Below, in pieces: positions 29,363 to 37,617 of a DNA stretch of 62,102 bases (the stretch's first letter is position 1; the number at the start of each line of letters is the position of its first letter). Source of the DNA: Listeria valentina (GTDB lineage Bacteria > Bacillota > Bacilli > Lactobacillales > Listeriaceae); contig NZ_JAATJW010000010.1 in the NCBI RefSeq assembly GCF_011800755.1, forward strand, positions 1-62,102. Direction: 5' to 3'. Under the pieces are notes generated by a model. That model was given only the letters and a program-made list of their open reading frames with translations. It had not been told where the DNA came from and ran no database searches. A program made the translations under genes and the position numbers.

Positions 29363-30097
29363 ATGAGTTACGAATTTTTCCCCGTTGTGTACGATGAACT
29401 GATGGACAGTGAACTCTATGATGCTTGGACTGATTTTGCTTTGAGGCATTTGCCAGAAGAAACCCGTTCTTTACTAGATCTTGCTGCTGGAACCGGTGAG
29501 TTTTCCTTGCGCATGGCACTTGCGGGACTTCAAGTTTCCGCGTTAGACTTAGCACCTGAAATGGTTCGCGTGGCCAAAGAAAAATTTGCTCAAATCGATC
29601 TTGATATCCCCGTCATTCAAGCTGATATGACTCATTTCGACTTAAAGAAAGAATTCGATGCCATCACGTGCTTCTGTGATTCTTTAAACTATCTAGAAAC
29701 AGAAGAAGCAGTTCGCGCTGCCTTCCAACATGTCTTTCGTCATTTAAAGCCAGACGGCACTTTTTTATTTGATGTCCATTCCGTATATAAAATGGATTGC
29801 ATTTTTCAAGATTATAGTTACGGGGAGGGGGATCCCTTTGTTGCGACCATTTGGAATTCCTTTCCAGGTGAGTATCCACATTCCGTCGAACATGAGCTAA
29901 GTTTTTTTATCCGAGAAGAAGAAGGAGAGCGCTACATCCGAAAAGATGAATTGCATAAAGAACGAACCTTCCCGATTTCAATCTATAAAAAAATGTTATT
30001 AGAAACAAATTTTCGCGATATTCAAGTTTTTGCAGATTTTAGTGATGAAAAACCAAATGAAAAAACAGAACGAGTCTTTTTTAAAGCCAAAAAATAA
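29363..30097 (+). CDS. yqeM: YqeM SAM-dependent methyltransferase
   Basis: Class I methyltransferase of 244 aa. Motif I is LLDLAAGTGEFSLRMA, an acidic residue follows in SALDLAPEM, then QADMTHFDL and motif IV ITCFCDSLNYL. The substrate is unknown. It is the last gene of the yqe cluster, next to the competence operon as in Bacillus. The terminator overlaps its 3' end. Confidence 0.88.
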   Translation: MSYEFFPVVYDELMDSELYDAWTDFALRHLPEETRSLLDLAAGTGEFSLRMALAGLQVSALDLAPEMVRVAKEKFAQIDLDIPVIQADMTHFDLKKEFDAITCFCDSLNYLETEEAVRAAFQHVFRHLKPDGTFLFDVHSVYKMDCIFQDYSYGEGDPFVATIWNSFPGEYPHSVEHELSFFIREEEGERYIRKDELHKERTFPISIYKKMLLETNFRDIQVFADFSDEKPNEKTERVFFKAKK

Positions 30098-30112
30098 ATT
30101 TTTGGCTTTTTC
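30083..30112 (+). terminator. Terminator overlapping the end of yqeM
   Basis: AAAGCCAAAAA / TTTTTGGCTTTTT. The 5' arm is the last codons of yqeM. Confidence 0.7.
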
Positions 30113-30180
30113 TTTTTGGAGGCTTGTAGGAGGAATGGGGAAATTTATGGCGAATAGAGAAGCAAGAGGAGGATCTTGCC

Positions 30181-30831
30181 GTGCTAAAACTAAAAGAATT
30201 CTACCAAAAAAATCAAAAATGGTGCTTGATTGGAGCAGCTGGTTTGATTGCCGTGCTTGTGTTTTGCTTCTTTTTTGTTTTCCAATCAAACCACGAAGAG
30301 CAAAATGAATGGACGAGCGCTTCTAAGCCAGCCGCTACAAAACAGGAAGCGAAAACGCAAGAGAGTGAAACGACCAAAAAAGAAGAAAAACAAGCGGTTG
30401 TGTTTGTGGATGTGAAAGGTTCAGTTCGAGAACCAGGTGTTTATCAAATTGAAAAAGATGGTCGTGTAAAAGATGCAATCAAGCGAGCAGGGGGATTATT
30501 ACCTGAAGCCGATCCAAATTCAGTCAACTTAGCTCAAAAGTTGAAAGATGAGATGGTTGTTGAGGTGGTTAGAAAAGGTGAAAAAAGTTCTTTGATAGTC
30601 GCTGATTCCTCTGGGAGCGCATCGGGACAAGCGGAGGCAACTAAGGTGAACATTAACCAAGCAACCGCACAAGATTTAGAACAAGTTCCTGGGATTGGTA
30701 AAGCAAAAGCAGCGGCCATTATTGAATACCGAGAAAAAGAAGGCCTATTCACTAAAATAGAAGATTTAACACAAATTTCAGGAATTGGAGAAAAGACGCT
30801 TGAAAAATTGAAAGCTCATTTAGAAGTTTAG
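30181..30831 (+). CDS. comEA: Competence DNA receptor ComEA
   Basis: Membrane-anchored protein that binds incoming DNA during transformation. It has 216 aa: TM helix (about 15-36), Lys/Glu/Thr-rich linker, SLBB-type domain (about 72-130, VFVDVKGSVREPGVYQ) and a C-terminal double helix-hairpin-helix (VPGIGKAKAAAI, ISGIGEKTLEKL). GTG 30181 has GGAGG upstream. The gene is intact. Confidence 0.94.
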   Translation: MLKLKEFYQKNQKWCLIGAAGLIAVLVFCFFFVFQSNHEEQNEWTSASKPAATKQEAKTQESETTKKEEKQAVVFVDVKGSVREPGVYQIEKDGRVKDAIKRAGGLLPEADPNSVNLAQKLKDEMVVEVVRKGEKSSLIVADSSGSASGQAEATKVNINQATAQDLEQVPGIGKAKAAAIIEYREKEGLFTKIEDLTQISGIGEKTLEKLKAHLEV

Positions 30832-30837
30832 ATTTGA

Positions 30838-30866
30838 TTGACGACTGTTCACTGTCGAATTATACT
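30838..30866 (+). promoter_or_regulatory. Promoter of comEB
   Basis: TTGACG (30838-30843), 17-bp spacer and TATACT (30861-30866). comEB can therefore be expressed apart from comEA, in keeping with a housekeeping dCMP deaminase. Confidence 0.75.
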
Positions 30867-30894
30867 ATTATGAGAGACGAAAGGAGTCGAAAAG

Positions 30895-31452
30895 ATGAAA
30901 CGAATTGAATGGGATCAATTTTTCATGGCGCAAAGTCATTTAATTTCAACAAGAAGTACATGTACACGACTGATGGTTGGAGCAACAATTGTTCGAGATA
31001 AACGAATGATTGCAAGTGGCTATAATGGTTCCATTGCTGGTGGGGATCATTGTACAGAAAAAGGCTGTTTGATCGTTGAAGGCCACTGCATTCGAACCAT
31101 CCACGCTGAGATGAACGCACTTTTACAATGTGCGAAATTTGGCGCTTCCACCGACCAAGCAGAACTTTATGTCACACATTTTCCATGTGTGGCTTGTTGT
31201 AAATCGATTATTCAAGCGGGCATTAAAGCCGTTTTTTATGCAAAAGACTATAAAAATAATCCCTATGCGATCGAGCTATTTGAACAAGCGGGTGTCGAAG
31301 TAAAGAAAGTTCCTTTTGATCATGAAATTTTAAACGATGGACTACTTTCAAAACAACAACTGTTGGCGAATGTGACAGAGGCGATAAACGAACAAGACTT
31401 GCCAGAAGACAAAGCGAAAATCTTGCTTCAGTCGATCGAAACCAAATTATAA
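30895..31452 (+). CDS. comEB: ComEB, dCMP deaminase family
   Basis: Zinc deaminase of 185 aa. The zinc site is in TIHAEMNALL and PCVACCKSII, and a nucleotide-binding ASGYNGS lies near the N-terminus. dCMP deamination gives dUMP for thymidylate synthesis; the com name reflects position only. It is preceded by GAAAGGAG and its own promoter. Confidence 0.92.
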   Translation: MKRIEWDQFFMAQSHLISTRSTCTRLMVGATIVRDKRMIASGYNGSIAGGDHCTEKGCLIVEGHCIRTIHAEMNALLQCAKFGASTDQAELYVTHFPCVACCKSIIQAGIKAVFYAKDYKNNPYAIELFEQAGVEVKKVPFDHEILNDGLLSKQQLLANVTEAINEQDLPEDKAKILLQSIETKL

Positions 31453-31478
31453 AAACAAATAGAGGAGGAAACAGATTA

Positions 31479-33730
31479 TTGAACACTTGGCTATTTTCTG
31501 CGTTGTTGCAATCATCACTGGTGTTCTAGGGGTCTTCTGGACTCCTCTTTTTCATTTAGCTGGTTTGCTATTTTGCGGCTACTTACTTTCACGTAAACAA
31601 ATCAAGAAAGCTCTTTTTTTCTTTTGTATTTTAGTATTTGCAGCTTTCTACTATTTTTTAACTGACACTTTGAATGTCTCCGGGCAAGAACAAACAGCCA
31701 AGTCCGCAACTGTCCGCATTATTCAGTCTTTACAAATAGATGGCGATCGTTTTTCAGCCGTGGTAAATTTAAATCATGAAAAAAGCGTTTTGCATTATCA
31801 AATAAAAAGTGAAAAGGAAAAAGAACAGCTTAAAAAAATTCGTTATGGCACCATTTTTCAGGTTTCAGGTCAAATCGAAAAACCAAACGTGGCACGGAAT
31901 TTTAATCAATTTGATTATGCAGATTATCTCAAACGACAAAAAATCCATACTATCTTTCAAGCTGAAAAACTAATTCCTGTGGGGATGAAAAAAACCTTTG
32001 CATCAAGCATTCAAAATTTTCGTTTAAATCTACTAGAATATATCCATGAACATTTCAGCAAACGAACTGCGCCTTACGTTGCGGCACTGATTACTGGAGA
32101 TAAATCAACTTTTGATCAAGATCTTTATACGGAATACCAGAAACTAGGTGTGGTTCATCTTTTGGCGATTTCGGGTCTTCACGTTAACTTATTTGTTGGT
32201 TTATGTTATTTTTTGCTTCTTCGCTTTGGTGTTACCAAAGAGACAAGCCAAACGCTTCTATTTGGGATATTGCCTTTTTATGCACTGATCGCTGGATTTG
32301 GCGCGCCAGTCATTCGTGCATGCGGAATGACACTATTTATCTTAACAGGGGTAAAATTAAAACGCCCTATATCTCCTATTTGTGCAATTTCACTAGTCTT
32401 TTTATTTAGCTTTCTTGTAAATCCCTATGTAGTATTTAATGCAGGCTTTCAACTCTCATATGCAGTTTCTTTTGCTATTTTGTTAGGAAGGCAATTGATC
32501 GAAAGAGCTACTAGCAGTTTCGGGAAAGCTTTTATTATTTCAATCATCTCGACACTTGCCTCAGCCCTTATTTTATTATTCCACTTTTTCGAATTCTCTT
32601 TAATAGGTATTCTCCTCAATATCTTGTATGTTCCTTTCTTTTCAAGTTTTCTTGTTCCCTTTATTTTTATTTGTTTTTTATTTTCAAAGATTCCCATACT
32701 GTTAACACCGTTAAATATTTTACTTGATTTTTTTGTTACCATCATGGAACAAGTAACTGAGTTCTTTCAAATTTTTAATGGAACGATGTTTACAACAGGG
32801 AAGCCAACTGGTTTATATACTTTACTGCTTGTTTTTATTACATTTCTTATTTTTCTATGCTGGGAAAAGCGCTATTTCAAAATTGTGTTTTTCTTCACAA
32901 TGTTATTTTTTCTAAGTGCTAAATTGAGTAACTTTCCATTTTCTGGTGAAGTGAGTATGATAGACGTAGGGCAAGGCGATAGTATTTTGATCCAACTTCC
33001 TCGAAATAAAGGAAACTATCTAATTGATACAGGCGGGCAAATAGCTTTTCCAAAAGAAGATTGGCAAAAGCGCAAGCATCCCTTTTCGATTGGTCAAGAT
33101 CTTTTAACTCCAGTTTTAAAATCGAAGGGAATAGCTAAGCTCGATAAAGTTTTTATTACGCATGCTCATGCAGATCATATGGGAGCTTTAAAAGAGCTCG
33201 CTACTGAAATTAAAATCAAAAGAATTTATTTTGCTAAAAATGCTGCCAAGAAGAAAATTTTGCAGGAGGCACTTCTCAAACTTCAAGATATCCCAGTGAT
33301 GGAGCTCGAGAAGGGAGACCAAATCGGTGGCAAAGACTATCGTTTCCAAGTTTTGTCTCCTTATAGAGAAGTATCTAATACGAATAATAATTCACTTGTT
33401 CTGAAAGTGAAGCTAGGAGGACTTGTTTGGCTCTTCACGGGGGATGCTGAAAAGGAAATTGAACAGGAACTCTTGGAAACAGAAGATATACAAGCAGACG
33501 TACTTAAAGTAGGACATCACGGAAGTAAAACTTCTTCCACACGAGCTTTTATCGAAAAAGTGAATCCGAATTTTGCGCTTATTTCTTGCGGTGTGAAAAA
33601 TCGATTTGGGCACCCTAACACAGAAACTTTAGTGACACTACAAAAAAAGAACGTTCAAATTTTGCGGACGGATCAAAATGGGATGATTGTTTACCACTTT
33701 TTAAAAGGGTTTAAAACAAAGCTGCAATAA
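31479..33730 (+). CDS. comEC: Competence DNA channel ComEC, start uncertain or frameshifted
   Basis: Polytopic channel for single-stranded DNA uptake. The open frame 31487-33730 gives 747 aa: N-terminal TMs, an OB-like segment, the Competence domain with many TMs, and a C-terminal metallo-beta-lactamase domain (HAHADHMGAL, TGDAEKEIEQ, GHHGSKTSS). The perfect AGGAGG at 31463-31468 is 10 bp before TTG 31479, which starts another frame (MNTWLF) closed after 16 codons. One extra T in the run at 31494-31497 would give MNTWLFFCVVAIITGV joined to the long frame. Otherwise TTG 31487 or ATT 31478 must be the start. Confidence 0.8.
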
Positions 33731-33783
33731 ATGCTTGAAAACAAAGATTAGTTCGATTACGATTAATGGAAGAGGTGGGGAAA

Positions 33784-34818
33784 TTGATTAAAGAATGGAA
33801 AGCCATAGAGCAAAAGAAATTAGCACAAGTCTATCTTATTATCGGAATTGAAGATTATGTAATCAATCAAACGAAAGAAAAGCTTTTAAATGCTGTTTTA
33901 GCAGAAGATGAACAAGAATTTAATTATGCGAACTTCGATTTAGAAGAAACCCCTATTGAAACGGTCATGGAAGAAGCAGAAACCCTTCCATTTTTCGGAG
34001 ATAAGAGATTAGTTATCGCTAGCAATCCTACTTTCCTAACAAGTGAAAAAACCAAAAGTAAAATTGAACATCAAACCGCGCGACTTGAGCAATATTTGGC
34101 GCAACCAGCCGATTACTCAATTCTTTGTTTCGTAGCCCATGTTGAAAAACTAGATGAGCGAAAGAAACTAACGAAATTACTAAAAAAACAAGCAGTTGTA
34201 ATTGATGCTAAAAGACCAAGTGAAGTTGAATTTTTAAAATGGATCGAAACAAAAGCACAAGAAAATGGTTTTACAATTGAACAAGCAGCCGATAAACGCT
34301 TGATGGAACTAACAAGTGGGAATCTCACTACAGCGATGAACGAACTCGATAAATTGATGCTCTATCAATTTGAATCCAAAAAAATCGCACTGGATGATGT
34401 CGAGAAACTTGTCGTCCGGTCTCTTGAGCAAAATATCTTTTTACTTCTCGATAAGTTGATTGCACGCGACACAGCGGGAGCACTTCGCATTTATTATGAT
34501 TTATTGAAACAAAAAGAAGAGCCTATCAAAATTGTGGCGCTTGTTGCGAGTCAGTTTCGTCTAATGAACCAATTAAAGTTGCTCGAGAAAAAAGGAGTAA
34601 GCGCACAGCAAGCAGCTGGAATCTTAAAAGTGCATCCATTTCGAGCGAAAATGGCAGCTAAACAAGCCCGTGGTTTTGGAAAAGAAGAGCTTGATTTCGC
34701 ACTTTTGAAATTAGCAGCAAGTGATTTTGAGTTGAAAACTGGATTTGGAGAAAAAACGCAAAAACTAGAATGGTTTTTATTCGAACTAGAAGATTTTAGA
34801 AAAGCAAAAAGGGCCTGA
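33784..34818 (+). CDS. holA: DNA polymerase III delta subunit HolA (YqeN)
   Basis: Clamp-loader subunit of 344 aa: N-terminal domain (VYLIIGIEDYVINQTKEKLL), degenerate P-loop region, LTSGNLTTAMNELDKLMLY and C-terminal collar domain. TTG 33784 is 6 bp after GAGGTG; the in-frame ATG 33766 precedes that SD. The stop codon is inside the terminator. Confidence 0.9.
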   Translation: MIKEWKAIEQKKLAQVYLIIGIEDYVINQTKEKLLNAVLAEDEQEFNYANFDLEETPIETVMEEAETLPFFGDKRLVIASNPTFLTSEKTKSKIEHQTARLEQYLAQPADYSILCFVAHVEKLDERKKLTKLLKKQAVVIDAKRPSEVEFLKWIETKAQENGFTIEQAADKRLMELTSGNLTTAMNELDKLMLYQFESKKIALDDVEKLVVRSLEQNIFLLLDKLIARDTAGALRIYYDLLKQKEEPIKIVALVASQFRLMNQLKLLEKKGVSAQQAAGILKVHPFRAKMAAKQARGFGKEELDFALLKLAASDFELKTGFGEKTQKLEWFLFELEDFRKAKRA

Positions 34819-34832
34819 AATTAGGCCCTTTT
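34807..34832 (+). terminator. Terminator of comEC-holA
   Basis: AAAAGGGCCT / AGGCCCTTTT with a 6-base loop, overlapping the holA stop. Confidence 0.85.
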
Positions 34833-34841
34833 GACAAACAA

Positions 34842-34865
34842 AAAACACCACAACCGTGATGTTTT
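34842..34865 (-). terminator. Terminator of rpsT
   Basis: Minus-strand stem AAAACATCAC / GTGGTGTTTT followed by T-rich sequence, just after the rpsT stop. Confidence 0.75.
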
Positions 34866-34871
34866 CATTGC

Positions 34872-35123
34872 TTACTTGATTTTAGCTGCTAGGCGAGATT
34901 TGTCGCGAGCTGCTTTATTTTTATGAATCAAGCCTTTGGATACAGCAGTATCAATTTTTTTAGAAGCAGCTACGAATAATTCTTCTTTGTTGTCAGCATT
35001 GTTTGCTGCAGCTTCCTCTACTTTTTTGATAGCTGTACGCATCGCAGAACGTTGAGCAACGTTGCGGTTGTTGCGAGTTTCAATTGTTTTAACACGTTTG
35101 ATAGCAGATTTAATATTTGGCAT
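34872..35123 (-). CDS. rpsT: 30S ribosomal protein S20
   Basis: Protein of 83 aa from ATG 35123, the classic [14 protein letters not shown]-terminus, with basic helices and the C-terminal [18 protein letters not shown]. An ATG three codons upstream is only 4 bp from GGAGG. ATG 35123 has better spacing and the family start. It is opposite in direction to its neighbours, as in Bacillus. Confidence 0.96.
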   Translation of the reverse strand: MPNIKSAIKRVKTIETRNNRNVAQRSAMRTAIKKVEEAAANNADNKEELFVAASKKIDTAVSKGLIHKNKAARDKSRLAAKIK

Positions 35124-35201
35124 TCCATTCACCTCCGTCCAAACTAATCGAGGTAGTACTTATTTCAAACATACCCTTTAAAATACTTCAGAACAAATGC
35201 T

Positions 35202-35230
35202 ATTATACCTAAATATGAATGAATTTGCAA
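35202..35230 (-). promoter_or_regulatory. Promoter of rpsT
   Basis: Minus-strand TTGCAA (35225-35230), 17-bp spacer and TATAAT (35202-35207). It implies a leader of about 70 nt. Confidence 0.75.
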
Positions 35231-35280
35231 TAAGACAAGCTAAATTTCTTAGAATTTCCGCCAGTTTTGTAAAAGAGTCA

Positions 35281-35309
35281 TTGAATAATCGCTCATCTAT
35301 TGATATAAT
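35281..35309 (+). promoter_or_regulatory. Promoter of lepA
   Basis: TTGAAT (35281-35286), 17-bp spacer and extended -10 TGATATAAT (TATAAT 35304-35309). Confidence 0.75.
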
Positions 35310-35363
35310 CAATTTTAGCTTGCCATTCTGATTTGAATGAGCCGAGGAGCAGGAGCTGGGAAA

Positions 35364-37199
35364 ATGGATAAAAATGAAATGCAAAAACGAACGAATAAAA
35401 TTAGAAATTTTTCGATCATCGCCCATATTGACCACGGGAAATCAACCTTAGCGGATCGAATTTTGGAAGAAACACATGCATTAAGTCATCGTGAAATGAA
35501 AGCTCAATTATTAGATTCAATGGATTTAGAACGTGAACGAGGCATTACGATTAAATTGAATGCTGTTCAACTTGCTTATACAGCTAAAGATGGTGAAACG
35601 TATATTTTTCACTTGATCGATACACCGGGGCACGTCGACTTTACGTATGAAGTGTCGCGAAGCCTTGCTGCTTGTGAAGGAGCGATTCTTGTTGTGGATG
35701 CTGCTCAAGGGATTGAAGCACAGACGCTTGCAAATGTTTATTTGGCACTTGATAATGATTTGGAAATTCTTCCAGTTATTAATAAAATTGACTTGCCAGC
35801 AGCTGATCCTGAGCGAGTTCGTGCTGAGATTGAAGATGTCATTGGGCTCGATGCAAGCGATGCAGTACTCGCTTCCGCTAAAGCAGGGATTGGTATTGGT
35901 GAGATTCTTGAACAAATTGTTGAAAAGGTGCCAGCTCCACAAGGAGACTTAGATAAACCGCTAAAAGCACTGATTTTTGACTCTGTTTATGATGCTTATA
36001 GAGGTGTAATTGCCAATATTAGAATTGTTGACGGTACTGTAAAAGCCGGAGACCGTATTCGCATGATGTCGAATGGCAAAGAATTTGAAGTAACGGAAGT
36101 AGGAGTCTTTAAACCGAAAGCTACGCCACAAGATACACTTATGGTGGGAGATGTTGGGTATTTAACGGCATCGATTAAAAACGTTGGCGACACACGTGTT
36201 GGGGATACCATTACACTTGCAAATAATCCTGCTGAGGAAGCTCTACCAGGTTACCGGAAATTGAACCCTATGGTCTATTGTGGTCTTTATCCGATTGATT
36301 CTGCCAAATATAATGATTTACGTGACGCGCTTGAAAAGCTGGAGCTGAATGATTCGGCTTTGCAATTTGAAGCGGAAACTTCGCAAGCACTTGGCTTTGG
36401 ATTCCGTTGTGGTTTTCTTGGCCTTTTGCACATGGAAATTATTCAAGAGCGGATTGAACGTGAATTTAATATTGATTTGATTACGACGGCACCAAGTGTT
36501 ATTTATCATGTACAGCTAACGGATGGAAGTGAAATTGTTGTCGATAATCCATCTGAGATGCCAGAACCAGGTGTGATTGAATCCATTGAAGAGCCTTATG
36601 TCAAGGCTACAATCATGGTTCCAAATGATTACGTAGGGGCAGTTATGACGCTTGCGCAAAATAAACGTGGGAACTTTGTCACAATGGAGTATCTGGATGA
36701 TATTCGAGTAAGTGTTTTGTATGAAATTCCACTTTCAGAAATTGTGTATGACTTTTTTGATCAACTGAAATCGAGCACGAAAGGTTATGCATCATTTGAT
36801 TATGAACTACTTGGATACAAACAATCGAAACTCGTGAAAATGGATATTCTACTGAATAGCGAGAAAGTCGATGCACTGAGCTTTATTGTTCACCGTGATT
36901 TTGCCTATGAACGCGGGAAAGCCATTGTTGAGAAGCTGCGCGAACTGATTCCAAGGCAACAATTTGAAGTGCCGATCCAAGCAGCTATTGGCACAAAAAT
37001 TGTGGCTCGTTCGACGATCAAAGCGTTGCGGAAAAATGTTCTGGCCAAGTGTTATGGCGGGGACGTTTCACGGAAACGAAAACTGCTTGAAAAACAAAAA
37101 GAAGGTAAAAAACGAATGAAACAAATTGGCTCCGTTGAAGTTCCTCAAGAAGCTTTTATGGCAATTTTGAAAATGGACGAAGACGAGCCGAAGAAATAA
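35364..37199 (+). CDS. lepA: Elongation factor 4 (LepA)
   Basis: Ribosome-dependent GTPase of 611 aa, full length: G1 [10 protein letters not shown]2/switch RERGITIK, G3 DTPGHVDF and G4 [10 protein letters not shown], then EF-G-like domains and the LepA-specific C-terminal domain ([15 protein letters not shown]). ATG 35364 ([10 protein letters not shown]) has GGAG upstream; an in-frame ATG at 35337 has none. In Bacillus lepA is followed by hemN-hrcA-grpE-dnaK, but here an ABC exporter follows. Confidence 0.96.
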   Translation: MDKNEMQKRTNKIRNFSIIAHIDHGKSTLADRILEETHALSHREMKAQLLDSMDLERERGITIKLNAVQLAYTAKDGETYIFHLIDTPGHVDFTYEVSRSLAACEGAILVVDAAQGIEAQTLANVYLALDNDLEILPVINKIDLPAADPERVRAEIEDVIGLDASDAVLASAKAGIGIGEILEQIVEKVPAPQGDLDKPLKALIFDSVYDAYRGVIANIRIVDGTVKAGDRIRMMSNGKEFEVTEVGVFKPKATPQDTLMVGDVGYLTASIKNVGDTRVGDTITLANNPAEEALPGYRKLNPMVYCGLYPIDSAKYNDLRDALEKLELNDSALQFEAETSQALGFGFRCGFLGLLHMEIIQERIEREFNIDLITTAPSVIYHVQLTDGSEIVVDNPSEMPEPGVIESIEEPYVKATIMVPNDYVGAVMTLAQNKRGNFVTMEYLDDIRVSVLYEIPLSEIVYDFFDQLKSSTKGYASFDYELLGYKQSKLVKMDILLNSEKVDALSFIVHRDFAYERGKAIVEKLRELIPRQQFEVPIQAAIGTKIVARSTIKALRKNVLAKCYGGDVSRKRKLLEKQKEGKKRMKQIGSVEVPQEAFMAILKMDEDEPKK

Positions 37200-37206
37200 T
37201 TTGAAT

Positions 37207-37238
37207 AAAAAAGTGTCTCCACGAGGAGGCGCTTTTTT
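37207..37238 (+). terminator. Terminator of lepA
   Basis: AAAAGTGTCTCC / GGAGGCGCTTTTTT with two G-U pairs and a 4-base loop. Confidence 0.8.
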
Positions 37239-37311
37239 ACAGGCAGAAGATGTTACATGCTGTTTTTAAAAGAGAGAAAAACACCAATTTTAAAAAAATT
37301 CAAGAAATCGT

Positions 37312-37340
37312 TTGCATTTTCTGTGAAAGCCCTGTACAAT
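37312..37340 (+). promoter_or_regulatory. Promoter of the ABC exporter leader
   Basis: TTGCAT (37312-37317), 17-bp spacer and TACAAT (37335-37340). The transcript would start near 37347, giving a leader of about 270 nt before the first exporter gene. Confidence 0.7.
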
Positions 37341-37374
37341 GAATTCATTACATTAAACAAAGGAGGTATATGTT

Positions 37375-37497
37375 ATGCAAAACAATCAACCACAACCCAG
37401 CCAGCAACAACAATTTACAAAACCATTATTACTTAAAAGCAAATTATTTGTTTTTCATTCCTATACTGTGCCTTTGGAAAAATTTAGGCAAAGTTAG
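37375..37497 (+). CDS. Putative 40-aa leader peptide of the ABC exporter operon
   Basis: Short ORF, MQNNQPQPSQQQQ... ending EKFRQS, starting 8 bp after a perfect AAAGGAGG, the best SD in the region, and 35 bp after a promoter. It is followed by a hairpin and an intrinsic terminator before the ABC genes. Position and architecture resemble BmrB, the leader ORF whose translation controls bmrCD in Bacillus. No sequence homology to BmrB is claimed. A decayed small membrane-protein gene is the alternative. Confidence 0.6.
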   Translation: MQNNQPQPSQQQQFTKPLLLKSKLFVFHSYTVPLEKFRQS

Positions 37498-37512
37498 CTT
37501 CTTTTTTATTGC

Positions 37513-37586
37513 TTTTTCGCGTGAGAAAATGAAGACAAATATTCTTTTATGTAGTAATGGGCGAAATTTAATGTCCATTATTTTTT
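37513..37586 (+). terminator. Candidate transcription attenuator before the ABC exporter
   Basis: The intrinsic terminator is TAATGGGC (37555-37562) / GTCCATTA (37573-37580) plus six T. An upstream hairpin is TTTTTC (37513-37518) / GAGAAA (37523-37528). TTTCGC (37515-37520) can instead pair with GCGAAA (37561-37566), which takes the base of the terminator stem, so the two folds compete. The terminator sits 31 bp before the first exporter start. Confidence 0.65.
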
Positions 37587-37617
37587 ATTGTCTAAAATAG
37601 GGAGAGGAGTTAACCAT

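Noticed and set aside
30030-30308. ORF overlapping the start of comEA in another frame
   Set aside because: ATGs near 30135-30155 have a poorly spaced SD, and the product is low-complexity basic sequence over the ComEA TM region.
37370-37600. 76-codon ORF before the ABC exporter, starting at ATG 37370
   Set aside because: Its ATG is only 3 bp from the SD, while ATG 37375 in another frame is ideally spaced. The frame also runs through the terminator hairpin.
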